Assembly: GCF_018224015.1 (NCBI RefSeq) | Contig: NZ_JAGPOT010000003.1 | Coordinates: 1-45,768, forward strand | Direction of reading: 5' to 3' | DNA from: Pseudarthrobacter albicanus | GTDB taxonomy: Bacteria > Actinomycetota > Actinomycetes > Actinomycetales > Micrococcaceae | DNA: 45,768 bases | Part shown: piece by piece, positions 9,273 to 17,066 of the stretch | How positions within the stretch are numbered: position 1 is the stretch's first letter | How the letters are laid out: each line of letters starts with the position of its first letter | Notes under the pieces: model-generated | Databases searched by the model: none | What the model was told of the DNA's origin: nothing | Seen by the model: the letters and a program-made list of their open reading frames with translations, nothing else | Program-made: the position numbers and the translations under genes

Positions 9273-12200
9273 GCACTAACACGGAACTGCAGGACAGCCT
9301 GTTCAGCCTGGACGAATCAGCCGCCGTGACGGCGGGCGATCAAGCGGACGACGCCGGCACTCCCCCGGGTTTCCGGCTGCACCGCCTGGAGCTGCTCAAC
9401 TGGGGCACCTTCCATCAGGGGATCCGCACGTTCCGGCTGGACGGCGCCAACAGCCTCCTGACCGGTGACATCGGCTCGGGCAAGTCCACCGTGGTGGACG
9501 CCATCACCACCCTGCTGCTGCCGGCCAACAAAATTGAGTACAACAAGGCCGCCGGGGCGCAGAAGAAGGAACGCACCCTGATGTCCTACGTGCGCGGCTT
9601 CCACAAGAGCACCCGCAGCACGGGAGGCGAATACTCCAAGCCCGTGGCGCTGCGCGGGACGGGAACGCTCACCGTGGTGCTGGGCGTCTTCCACAACGCG
9701 GTGCTGGACAAGTCCGTCACCCTGGCCGTCACGCTCTGGGCCATGCAGGAGGCCGGCCAGCCCAGCCGCTTCTACTCCCTCGCCGAGACGGACCAGTCCA
9801 TCGCGGCGGACTTTGCCAACTTCGGCCAGGATCCGGCGAAGCTGAAAAAGAAGCTGCGCGCCGCGGGCGCGACCGTCCATGACTCCTTCGACCCCTACGC
9901 CGCGGCCTTCAAGCGGCAGTTCGGCATCAGCGGGAACCAGGCCATGGAGCTGTTCCACCGCACCGTGTCCATGAAGCAGGTGGAGAACATCACCCACTTC
10001 GTGCGCACCAACATGCTCGAGGAAGACGACGTCGAGTCGCGGATCGGCAACCTCATCCACCACTTCGACGACCTGAAGAAGGCGCACGACGCCGTGCTCC
10101 GGGCCAAGGACCAGATCGGCCTGCTGACGCCCATCAAGGAGGGCTCCGCCCAGCACGCCCGGCTGAGCCGTGAGGACCAGGAGACCCGGACCCAGCGGGA
10201 CCAGCTGCACCCCTGGTTCACGGACCGGCGGCTGACGTTGAGCCTGGAACACCAGGCGGAGCTGGCGCGCACCGGAGTCCGGCTGCGGGAGGACGGCGGC
10301 AAACTGTCCACCGAAATGAGCCAGCTGCGCCACGATCTGTCCGCCGTCAAGGAGGACATCCGCAGCAACGGCGGCGGCCGGCTGGCCGCCATCGACGCCG
10401 AGGCCACCCGCCTGGCCGAGGAATCACGCACCCAGCGGGCGCGCTTCGAGAACTACACCGAAGCGGCCGCCGGCCTGGGCCTGCAGGTCCCGGAGGACAA
10501 GGTCCTCTTCGACGCCAACCGGGCCCGGCTGGCCGAGGTGGAAGCGGAGCTCGGCGAGAACTCCCGCGGGCTGCAGGAAAGCCGGACCGCGCTGACCATC
10601 GAGCGGACCACGCTCACCGAGCGCGCCGCCGAGATCGGCGCCGAACTGACCAGCCTGCAGTCCCGCCCCAACCTGCTGCCGCGCCCCCAGCTGGAGCTCC
10701 GCCGTCGGCTGTGTGACGGGACCGGTATCCCGGAGAACGCGCTGCCGTACGCCGGCGAACTGCTGCGGGTCCGCGACGGGGAAGCCGAGTGGGAGGGCGC
10801 CGCGGAACGCACCCTCCACGGCTTCGCGCTCTCGCTGCTGGTGCCATCCGAGCACTATCAGGCCGTAAGCAAGTGGGTGGATGCCAACAACCTCCGGGGC
10901 CGGCTGGTGTACCTGAAGATCGGGGAGTCGTATTCACCCAGGGCAGCCGAGCCGGGGACGCTGGCGGCCAAAATCGCGATCAAGCAGGGCACCCCGTTCC
11001 GCGACTTCCTCCTGGACGAACTCAACAGCCGGTTCGACTACTTCTGCTGCGGGAATCTGGACGATTTCCGCCGCTATCCGAAGGCCCTGACCCTCAACGG
11101 CCAGCTCAAGGGCGGCCGGGGGCGGCATGAGAAGGACGACCGCCGGGACCTGGCGGACCGGCGCAACTATGTGCTGGGCTGGGACAACCAGGACAAGGTC
11201 ACCCGCTTCCTCGCCGAGCAGGATGAGGTCCGGGGCCAGCTCCAGGGCAACACCGCCCGGCTCGGCAAGGTAGACCACTACCTCGGCGCGCTCGGGCGGC
11301 AGAACCAGCAGCTCGGCACGGTCCGGTCCGTGGCGGATTTCGCCGAGATCAGCTGGCAGCTCACGGCCCGCCGCATCGAGGACCTCAAGAAGGAGAAGAG
11401 CGACCTCGAGTCCGCCAGCGACGTCCTGCAGCAGCTGGCCGCCAGGGAAACGGAGATGTCCTCCCGGCTCGGTCGCCTGGAGGACCAGGCGAACAAACTC
11501 CAGCAGCGCATCGGCGCCAATGAGGAAGCGGCCAAGGAGATCGCCGCCGCGATCGAGGAATGCGCTGCCGTGCTGGGTGAGCAGCCGTTGACGGACGACG
11601 GCGGCGTGCTGGCCGCCGTCGGGAAGCTCGCCGCCGTCGCGCTCGGGGACAAGCCGCTGACGTACAAGAACACCGCGGCGGTGGAAAGCACCGTACGTGC
11701 CGGGCTGACGGACATCATCGACGCGCTGGTCAAGCGGATCGCCCGCACGGCGGAAACCACGGTGCGGCTGATGGCCGACTTCCGCAACAGGTACCCGAAC
11801 GAGACCACCGAAATCGACGCCGCCCTCGAGGCCGCCGGGGACTACAACCGGCTCCTGGAGCAGCTGGTCAGCAACGACCTGCCCCGGTTCGAAGCGCACT
11901 TCAAGGACTCGCTCAACCAGAACACCATCCACGAGGTGGTGGCGTTCAACGCCTTCCTGGACAGCCGCCGGCAGGACATCGTGAACCGGATCGGCGAAAT
12001 CAACCTCTCCCTGGCCGGGATCGAGTACAACACCGGCCGGCACATCCAGCTGGAGCACCAGAACACCACCGACCTGGACGTCCGCCAGTTCGGCATGGAC
12101 CTGCTGGCCTGCTCGGAAGGGACCATCGGCGACGAGGAGCAGTACTCGGAGCAGAAATACCTGCAGGTGTCGCGGCTGATCGAGCGGTTCCGCGGCCGGG

Positions 12201-12718
12201 ACGGCTACACCACGCTGGATGAACGCTGGACGGCCAAGGTGACCGATGTGCGGAACTGGTTCACGTTCTCCGCCTCCGAGAAGTGGACCGAGACCGGGGA
12301 GGAGTTCGAGCACTTCACCGACTCGGGCGGAAAATCCGGCGGCCAGAAGGAGAAACTGGCCTACACCATCCTCGCCGCCGCACTGGCATTCCAGTTCGGG
12401 CTCGGTTCCGGGCAGGGCTCCGGGCAGGGCGCCGGCCGGAATGCGGGCAAGAATTCCGGCGCCGGCCGCAGTTTCCGGTTCGTCGTCATCGATGAGGCCT
12501 TCGGCCGCGGCTCCGACGAGTCCGCTCGTTACGGCCTGGAGCTGTTCCAGCGGATGAAGCTCCAGCTGCTGATCGTCACTCCCCTGCAGAAGATCCATGT
12601 GATCGAACCGTTCGTGGCCCATGTGGGCTTCGTGGCGAACACCAACGGCGACGATTCCCAGCTGCGCAACATGACCATCCAGGAATACCGGGACGAACGG
12701 GACCGGCGTGCCGGCTGA
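9269..12718 (+). CDS. jetC: Wadjet SMC-like ATPase JetC
   Basis: An 1149-residue SMC/MukB-like ATPase, the DNA-loop-extruding motor of Wadjet. Translation starts at the ATG at 9269 overlapping the jetB stop; an upstream continuation of the frame overlaps jetB and is not credible. The Walker A motif 'GDIGSGKST' is at residues 66-74. Long helical, coiled-coil-like arms occupy roughly residues 290-820 with a hinge-like globular part between. The ABC signature 'SGGKSGGQKEKLAYT' and Walker B 'FVVIDEAFGRGSDES' lie near the C-terminus. Between signature and Walker B is a glycine-rich stretch (12405-12470, 'GSGQGSGQGAGRNAGKNSG') that is shorter in the partial paralogue at 20.2 kb. All motifs needed for ATP hydrolysis are present. 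Confidence 0.94.
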   Translation: MSTNTELQDSLFSLDESAAVTAGDQADDAGTPPGFRLHRLELLNWGTFHQGIRTFRLDGANSLLTGDIGSGKSTVVDAITTLLLPANKIEYNKAAGAQKKERTLMSYVRGFHKSTRSTGGEYSKPVALRGTGTLTVVLGVFHNAVLDKSVTLAVTLWAMQEAGQPSRFYSLAETDQSIAADFANFGQDPAKLKKKLRAAGATVHDSFDPYAAAFKRQFGISGNQAMELFHRTVSMKQVENITHFVRTNMLEEDDVESRIGNLIHHFDDLKKAHDAVLRAKDQIGLLTPIKEGSAQHARLSREDQETRTQRDQLHPWFTDRRLTLSLEHQAELARTGVRLREDGGKLSTEMSQLRHDLSAVKEDIRSNGGGRLAAIDAEATRLAEESRTQRARFENYTEAAAGLGLQVPEDKVLFDANRARLAEVEAELGENSRGLQESRTALTIERTTLTERAAEIGAELTSLQSRPNLLPRPQLELRRRLCDGTGIPENALPYAGELLRVRDGEAEWEGAAERTLHGFALSLLVPSEHYQAVSKWVDANNLRGRLVYLKIGESYSPRAAEPGTLAAKIAIKQGTPFRDFLLDELNSRFDYFCCGNLDDFRRYPKALTLNGQLKGGRGRHEKDDRRDLADRRNYVLGWDNQDKVTRFLAEQDEVRGQLQGNTARLGKVDHYLGALGRQNQQLGTVRSVADFAEISWQLTARRIEDLKKEKSDLESASDVLQQLAARETEMSSRLGRLEDQANKLQQRIGANEEAAKEIAAAIEECAAVLGEQPLTDDGGVLAAVGKLAAVALGDKPLTYKNTAAVESTVRAGLTDIIDALVKRIARTAETTVRLMADFRNRYPNETTEIDAALEAAGDYNRLLEQLVSNDLPRFEAHFKDSLNQNTIHEVVAFNAFLDSRRQDIVNRIGEINLSLAGIEYNTGRHIQLEHQNTTDLDVRQFGMDLLACSEGTIGDEEQYSEQKYLQVSRLIERFRGRDGYTTLDERWTAKVTDVRNWFTFSASEKWTETGEEFEHFTDSGGKSGGQKEKLAYTILAAALAFQFGLGSGQGSGQGAGRNAGKNSGAGRSFRFVVIDEAFGRGSDESARYGLELFQRMKLQLLIVTPLQKIHVIEPFVAHVGFVANTNGDDSQLRNMTIQEYRDERDRRAG

Positions 12719-14012
12719 GGCGTCGGCTAAACCCTCGCGGAGCTGGACCACGATTTCAGCGCTGCGGGCAGTGTCCCTTGAAGCCTGGAACCGCGGTCAT
12801 TTGCTGCGTGAACTGCTGGAGCCTTCCGGCGCTTACCCGCGCCGCCGCCCGCTGAAACGCCCGACGGCGGCCGCGCTCCGGAGTGATTACGCCGCGGCGA
12901 GAGCATGGGCGGCTGAGTTGTTTGCCGCCACGGGTCCCTTCACCCTGGAGACCGCGGAGGTGGGCCGCACCACCATCGGTTCCAACCTGCTGCCCGCAGC
13001 GGCGGTGTTCGAGACTGTGGAGGATGAGATTGCCTTTGTTGGTAAGTCCAAGGACGCGGCCCGGTTCCGTGGGTTCTCCGAGGAGTTGTCTGCGCTGGAG
13101 CCCGCCTTCCGTGTGTGGGCGCAGAGACGTCCGCTGCAGCTGCTGGAACTGGGCGGTGACGCGTTGACCGCCGCCCGGGTGTCCCTTTGGCTTCGGGACA
13201 ATCCGGACCCCGGCGTCTATGTCCGGCAGCTCAGCCTGCCAGGGGTCCACACCAAGTTCATCGAGAATCACCGGAAAGTGATCGATGAGCTGGCTGGGGA
13301 GCTGCGTGCAGACCCAGCCCTCCCCGCGGACGCCGCCGCGGGCACCGCCGCGGGCACCGCCGCGGAGGATGTCCTCCCGGACATGGCCGCTGAGCCGGGG
13401 TCCCTGCTGGGCCAGGCACCGGCACGGACACCGGCGGCACGCTTCGCCGCGCGGCACGGCTTCCTGCACCCGCCAGAGCTCGTCAGGTTCCGGGCGCTGG
13501 ACCCCGAGCTGCCGCTGCTGGGTGACGCGCGGGACCTGACCCTCACGGCCGAGGCGTTCAGCACCCTGAACCTGCCGGTCCAAACCGTGATCGTCACCGA
13601 AAACCTGGTGAATTTCCTGGCTCTGCCCGATCATCCCGGCACCCTGGCCGTCTACGGCGGCGGGTACGGGTTTTCGGCGCTGCGGGACGCTGGCTGGCTC
13701 CGCGACTGCGAGATCCGGTACTGGGGCGACCTGGACACCCACGGCTTCCGGATCCTGGACCAGCTCCGGGCGGTGCACCCGCACGTGGTCAGCGCGCTGA
13801 TGGACGAGGCCACGCTGTTGGCACACCGTGAGGCGTGGGGCAGCGAGCCAACTCCTTCCCGGGCTGCGCTCAGCAGGCTGACCACTGAAGAGTCGGCGCT
13901 CTACGCCGCGCTGGGCAGCGACCAGTTCGGACAGTCCGTTCGGCTGGAGCAGGAGCTGATCCGCTGGGACTGGGCGCTTGAGCGGCTGGAACCCGGTGGT
14001 AGAAGACGCTAA
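12708..14012 (+). CDS. jetD: Wadjet nuclease JetD (DUF3322/DUF2220, Toprim-like)
   Basis: A 434-residue JetD, the TopoVI-A/Toprim-like nuclease that cuts circular DNA once the JetABC motor has extruded it. GTG start, overlapping the jetC end by 11 nt. The N-terminal DUF3322 part contains 'YPRRRPLKRPTAAALRSDY' and 'LLELGGDALTAARVSLWLRD'. The C-terminal DUF2220/Toprim part has the expected acidic residues: E298 in 'VIVTENLVNF', and D341/D343 in 'YWGDLDTHGFRILDQLR'. A low-complexity segment near residues 205-220 contains a 12-bp duplication (coding GTAAGTAA). The C-terminus ('RLEQELIRWDWALERL') is present, unlike in the truncated paralogue at 20.7-21.8 kb. I infer the complete operon to be a functional type I Wadjet. 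Confidence 0.93.
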   Translation: MPAEASAKPSRSWTTISALRAVSLEAWNRGHLLRELLEPSGAYPRRRPLKRPTAAALRSDYAAARAWAAELFAATGPFTLETAEVGRTTIGSNLLPAAAVFETVEDEIAFVGKSKDAARFRGFSEELSALEPAFRVWAQRRPLQLLELGGDALTAARVSLWLRDNPDPGVYVRQLSLPGVHTKFIENHRKVIDELAGELRADPALPADAAAGTAAGTAAEDVLPDMAAEPGSLLGQAPARTPAARFAARHGFLHPPELVRFRALDPELPLLGDARDLTLTAEAFSTLNLPVQTVIVTENLVNFLALPDHPGTLAVYGGGYGFSALRDAGWLRDCEIRYWGDLDTHGFRILDQLRAVHPHVVSALMDEATLLAHREAWGSEPTPSRAALSRLTTEESALYAALGSDQFGQSVRLEQELIRWDWALERLEPGGRRR

Positions 14013-14015
14013 ATG

Positions 14016-14037
14016 GGAAAACCCCTGAGGGGTCCTG
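14016..14037. terminator. Small hairpin just after jetD
   Basis: ACCCC-TGA-GGGGT lies 8 nt after the jetD stop. On the minus strand it is followed by TTTT; on the plus strand it is preceded by AAAA. The stem is only 5 bp, so as an intrinsic terminator for the Wadjet operon it is weak and tentative. Confidence 0.3.
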
Positions 14038-14169
14038 ACACTTCGCGATAAACGTCAGAATCCACTTCAGGTTCTCACAGATAGGTCCACATGCAACGGC
14101 CGCAGATCGGCGGCACGAACCTAGCGGCATCCGTACAAGTGCCTTAGGTTGGAATGTGGAGGTTGCACC

Positions 14170-14358
14170 ATGGCAACAAAGAGAGCTCACCGCACTATCG
14201 TCCCTGCCGGGCAAGCAGCGCAGAAGATCACTTCTTGCTCGGACGTCACTCTCATGGCTCCGCATGTTTTCGACGACGTGATGGCATCTCTGGATGTTCC
14301 TGACGAGTCTGCAGAGCTGTCGGCGTTGTCCACGCTCCCGCGGCTGACCGGTCGATGA
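14170..14358 (+). pseudogene. Internally deleted TacA-like (DUF1778) antitoxin remnant
   Basis: A 62-residue reading frame with a strong Shine-Dalgarno GGAGG 7 nt before the ATG. Its second half, 'SDVTLMAPHVFDDVMASLDV' followed by 'PDESAELSALSTLPR', matches my memory of the C-terminal toxin-neutralising tail of TacA/DUF1778 antitoxins, partners of GNAT toxins. The ribbon-helix-helix DNA-binding half expected between the initial 'MATKR' and this tail is missing, so I read it as an internal in-frame deletion. The stop overlaps an ATG (ATGA), the usual coupling to the toxin gene, but that second frame ends after 8 codons. The locus is probably dead; a free-standing neutralising peptide is a less likely alternative. 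Confidence 0.55.
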
Positions 14359-14593
14359 CCAACGCGATCTGGCGCTCCTGACGGCAACGCGGAGAAAGCG
14401 TGCAGGAGGCACGTGCCGACCGAGCCGCTGCCAGCGGGCGCCGGAACGGTTCCGGGGACAGCGAGGCACGGCAAGGATGGCTGGACATGTAGTGAAAACT
14501 TCCGCAAAATCGTCGACCCCAACGGTACGATCTCCCTAGCCCTGCACGGCAGCAGCTTCCACGGAGCTGAAGATTGATGGGGACGAGCCAATT

Positions 14594-15166
14594 GTGGAAC
14601 TGAAACGCATCTACTGGAGTCGCCAGGCTCTGCGCCTGGCATACATGGCTGTGACTTTGTGGCTACTCGCCTCCGCCATTCTGGCGCTGATGCCGAAGAC
14701 AAACGTAGGTGCTGGCGCGAGCGCCTCGTCCGCCGCCGAGATTTTTCGCGGAATGTTCGACGATGTACTGGCGGCGGTCATAGCACCGGGCGCACTTGTC
14801 GTCATCCTGACCATTGCGGCGGCCATCATCAGCGGCCGCGACGTCCGACGCCGCGATCCGGTCCGGCGCTTCACGCGCCAACAGCGCCGCGATGGCATGG
14901 CGCGGGCTGGCGGTCAGTGTGAGCTGGAAGCGGGGTTCCAGCGTCGTTGTTCCCGGCCCGCCGAGCACGGCGACCATTTCTATCCATGGTCCAAGGGCGG
15001 ATCCACCAGCCTGCAGAATTTCGTCGCCGCCTGCGGGAGATGCACCCGGGCCAAAAGCGCCAGGATCCCGTCGCCCCGCCAGCAGGAGAAGATAGAACGA
15101 CGACGGCGGGACTACGTCACCCCCGACCGCTCCGTTGCCGTCGGCGAACGGCAGGCGCTCCCCTGA
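14594..15166 (+). CDS. Membrane-anchored HNH endonuclease domain protein
   Basis: A 190-residue protein starting at GTG, with a loosely placed purine-rich GGGGACGAG upstream. Two membrane segments (about residues 17-33 and 59-79) are followed by a basic linker ('RRRDPVRRFTRQQRRD') and an HNH domain. The HNH core shows C109 and C119, then H125-x-D127-H128 ('HGDHFYPWSKGG'), N142 and C147/C150 ('CGRC'), so both the metal-binding ββα core and the structural Cys4 zinc site are represented. The nuclease domain would lie in the cytoplasm if both termini are inside. It lies 580 bp downstream of jetD on the same strand, behind the antitoxin remnant. Role unknown; DNA entry processing or defence are speculative. 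Confidence 0.72.
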   Translation: MELKRIYWSRQALRLAYMAVTLWLLASAILALMPKTNVGAGASASSAAEIFRGMFDDVLAAVIAPGALVVILTIAAAIISGRDVRRRDPVRRFTRQQRRDGMARAGGQCELEAGFQRRCSRPAEHGDHFYPWSKGGSTSLQNFVAACGRCTRAKSARIPSPRQQEKIERRRRDYVTPDRSVAVGERQALP

Positions 15167-15262
15167 ACCGGACGCCTCCGGAAACCGGCGCTGCTTGTCC
15201 AACAAACGCGTCACACACTGGAGTAGGCTGGATTTTCCGAACACCACTAAGCGAGGCATAAC

Positions 15263-16051
15263 GTGCACGAGGACGCCGTCCGGTTCCTGTCTCAGCCGGT
15301 GGAGGCCCAGCCCGGCTCGCCGCTCCGGGTAGCGGTGTACTCCCGGATCGCCGAGGCCATCCGCAACAACCTTCTGACGCCCGGCTCGATGCTTCCCACT
15401 GAAACGGAGCTCGGCGCGGACATGAAGGTCAGCCGCACCGTGGTCCGCGAAGCGCTGATGCTGCTCGAGGAAGACGGGCTCATCCGGGCCCGCCGGGGCG
15501 TCGGCCGGTTTGTCGCCGACACTCTCCCCCGCATCGGAATCGAGCGGATCCGCCCCTTCGAGGAAGTTCTCGGCGGCCCCGGGCAGCACATCGAGATCAA
15601 GCGAATCCTCAAGGAGCGGCAGCCCGCCTCAGAGTTCGTCGCCCCCGGCGTGGGCGTGGAGCCCGGCGCCGATTGCTGGCTGTGGGAGTCGGTCCTGATC
15701 CGCGACGGTGAGGCCATCGCCCACCTGCAGGAAAACATCTCGGCCCTGCCGGTGAGCCTGGGCAGCAGTTCCGCTGCCGCCGGGCCGTTGGAGATCGACG
15801 ACGACGGCGGCAGCACCCTGCTTGCCAGCCTGAACAACCGCTTCGGCCGGGTCCTCGGGCCCGGCGAATGCCAGATCAGCCTGAGCCAGGTGGGGCCCAG
15901 CCGGGCCAAGCTGCTGGACTTGCGGGCCCCGGATCCGGTCCTCGTGCTGACGCAGTACGTCAGGCACGCGAACCGGCCCTTCTACCTGGCGAAGTGCCTG
16001 ATCGCGGCACGCGCCGGGCACCTGTCCGTGATGCAGTCCATCCAGTCCTAG
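15263..16051 (+). CDS. GntR-family (HutC/UTRA) transcriptional regulator
   Basis: A 262-residue regulator with GTG start. The N-terminal winged helix spans residues ~18-90 ('LRVAVYSRIAEAIRNNLLTP', 'GSMLPTETELGADMKVSRTV', 'EDGLIRARRGVGRFV'), followed by a UTRA effector-binding domain. It ends in a 4-nt overlap (CTAG) with the convergent nucleoside hydrolase gene. Position suggests control of the adjacent nucleoside hydrolase, transporter and kinase genes. Candidate operators are the inverted repeats at 18535-18580 in the divergent promoter. The effector is probably a nucleoside, ribose or phosphorylated derivative (inference from context). Confidence 0.88.
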   Translation: MHEDAVRFLSQPVEAQPGSPLRVAVYSRIAEAIRNNLLTPGSMLPTETELGADMKVSRTVVREALMLLEEDGLIRARRGVGRFVADTLPRIGIERIRPFEEVLGGPGQHIEIKRILKERQPASEFVAPGVGVEPGADCWLWESVLIRDGEAIAHLQENISALPVSLGSSSAAAGPLEIDDDGGSTLLASLNNRFGRVLGPGECQISLSQVGPSRAKLLDLRAPDPVLVLTQYVRHANRPFYLAKCLIAARAGHLSVMQSIQS

Positions 16052-17013
16052 GCAAATCCTTGCAGCACCTCCACAAGGTGCGGCGCGAAGTCGCCGTCGA
16101 GCTCCAGCACCACCCGGCAGCGGGCGCCGGGCTGCTCCGGGTAATCCATGTACCGTCCGCGGAGGTCGCAAATGGTCTGGCCACGGCCGGGACCGTCGGT
16201 CGTATCGACGTCGACGGTCACCACCGGGGCCACCGCTGCACTGACGCCGCCCACCGCGAGGGCCGCCGCGAGGGGGTCGTGCATCGCCGAGCAGGCCCGG
16301 CCGAACTGGCTCTCGTAGAAGCGGAAGTAATAGCCGAGCATGTCGCCGAGTGCCTGCGGGACCGGATGGCCCGCGGCGAGCAGTTCCTGTCGGTGGCTCT
16401 CCTCGAGCACGCTGGACATGGTGACGTCCAGCGGCACCAGGGTCACGTTCCAGTCGGCGGCGAGCACGTCCGCCGCGGCTTCGGGGTCGTTGGCGATGTT
16501 GGCCTCTGCCACGGGGGTGATGTTCCCGGGAGCGAAAGCGGCGCCGCCCATGATGGTGATGTCCTGCACCAGACCTGGCAACTCCGGGTCCAAACGCAAC
16601 GCTTCGGCGATGTTGGTGAGCGGTCCGATGGCCAGGATCCGCAGCTGGCCGGGGTGTTCGTGGGCGAGCCGGACCAGCAACTCAGCGGCGGTTCCCGGCA
16701 CCAGCTCGGCGTCGGCGGTCTCAAGGTCCACTCCGCCGATCCCGTTGGAGCCGTGGACGTGCGGGGCGCCGCCGCGGAAGGCGCCGGCCTGCGGGTCGTG
16801 GGCTCCGAGCGCGACGGGGATGTGGGCATGCCCGGCAAGCTGGAGCAGGTCCAGGGTGTTCCGGGCGCCGACGGCCGCACTGACGTTGCCGCTGACGGTA
16901 CCGATCCCCCTGAGGTCCGCCTGCGGCGCGGCGAGCAGGTAGGCCAGGGCGAGGGCGTCGTCGATTCCGGTATCGCAGTCGAGGTAGAACGGGTGGCTGG
17001 TGGGCATGGTCAT
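16048..17013 (-). CDS. Nucleoside hydrolase (IunH/RihA-like)
   Basis: An inosine-uridine-type nucleoside hydrolase, splitting ribonucleosides into base and ribose in the cytoplasm. The signature 'FYLDCDTGIDDALALAYL' near the N-terminus carries the calcium-binding aspartates. Further family features are 'VHGSNGIGG', 'NIANDPEAAADV' and the late His-Asp in 'MHDPLAAALAVGG'. I place the start at ATG 17013, preceded by GAGAG and giving the usual short lead-in to the signature. A TTG at 17070 (overlapping the MFS stop as TTGA) or ATG at 17061 would add up to 19 unusual residues. It is the second gene of a minus-strand operon with the MFS transporter. Released ribose would feed the kinase at 18.6 kb. 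Confidence 0.9.
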   Translation of the reverse strand: MTMPTSHPFYLDCDTGIDDALALAYLLAAPQADLRGIGTVSGNVSAAVGARNTLDLLQLAGHAHIPVALGAHDPQAGAFRGGAPHVHGSNGIGGVDLETADAELVPGTAAELLVRLAHEHPGQLRILAIGPLTNIAEALRLDPELPGLVQDITIMGGAAFAPGNITPVAEANIANDPEAAADVLAADWNVTLVPLDVTMSSVLEESHRQELLAAGHPVPQALGDMLGYYFRFYESQFGRACSAMHDPLAAALAVGGVSAAVAPVVTVDVDTTDGPGRGQTICDLRGRYMDYPEQPGARCRVVLELDGDFAPHLVEVLQGFA

Positions 17014-17066
17014 TGCTGGGTCTCTCGTTTCGTTGGTGCTGGACGTGTTACTGGACGGCATGGGGT

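Noticed and set aside
10934..12751. A 605-codon open frame on the minus strand across jetC
   Set aside because: It is antisense to an unmistakable JetC coding sequence. GC-rich genes routinely give long open frames on the opposite strand, and its translation has no recognisable domain.
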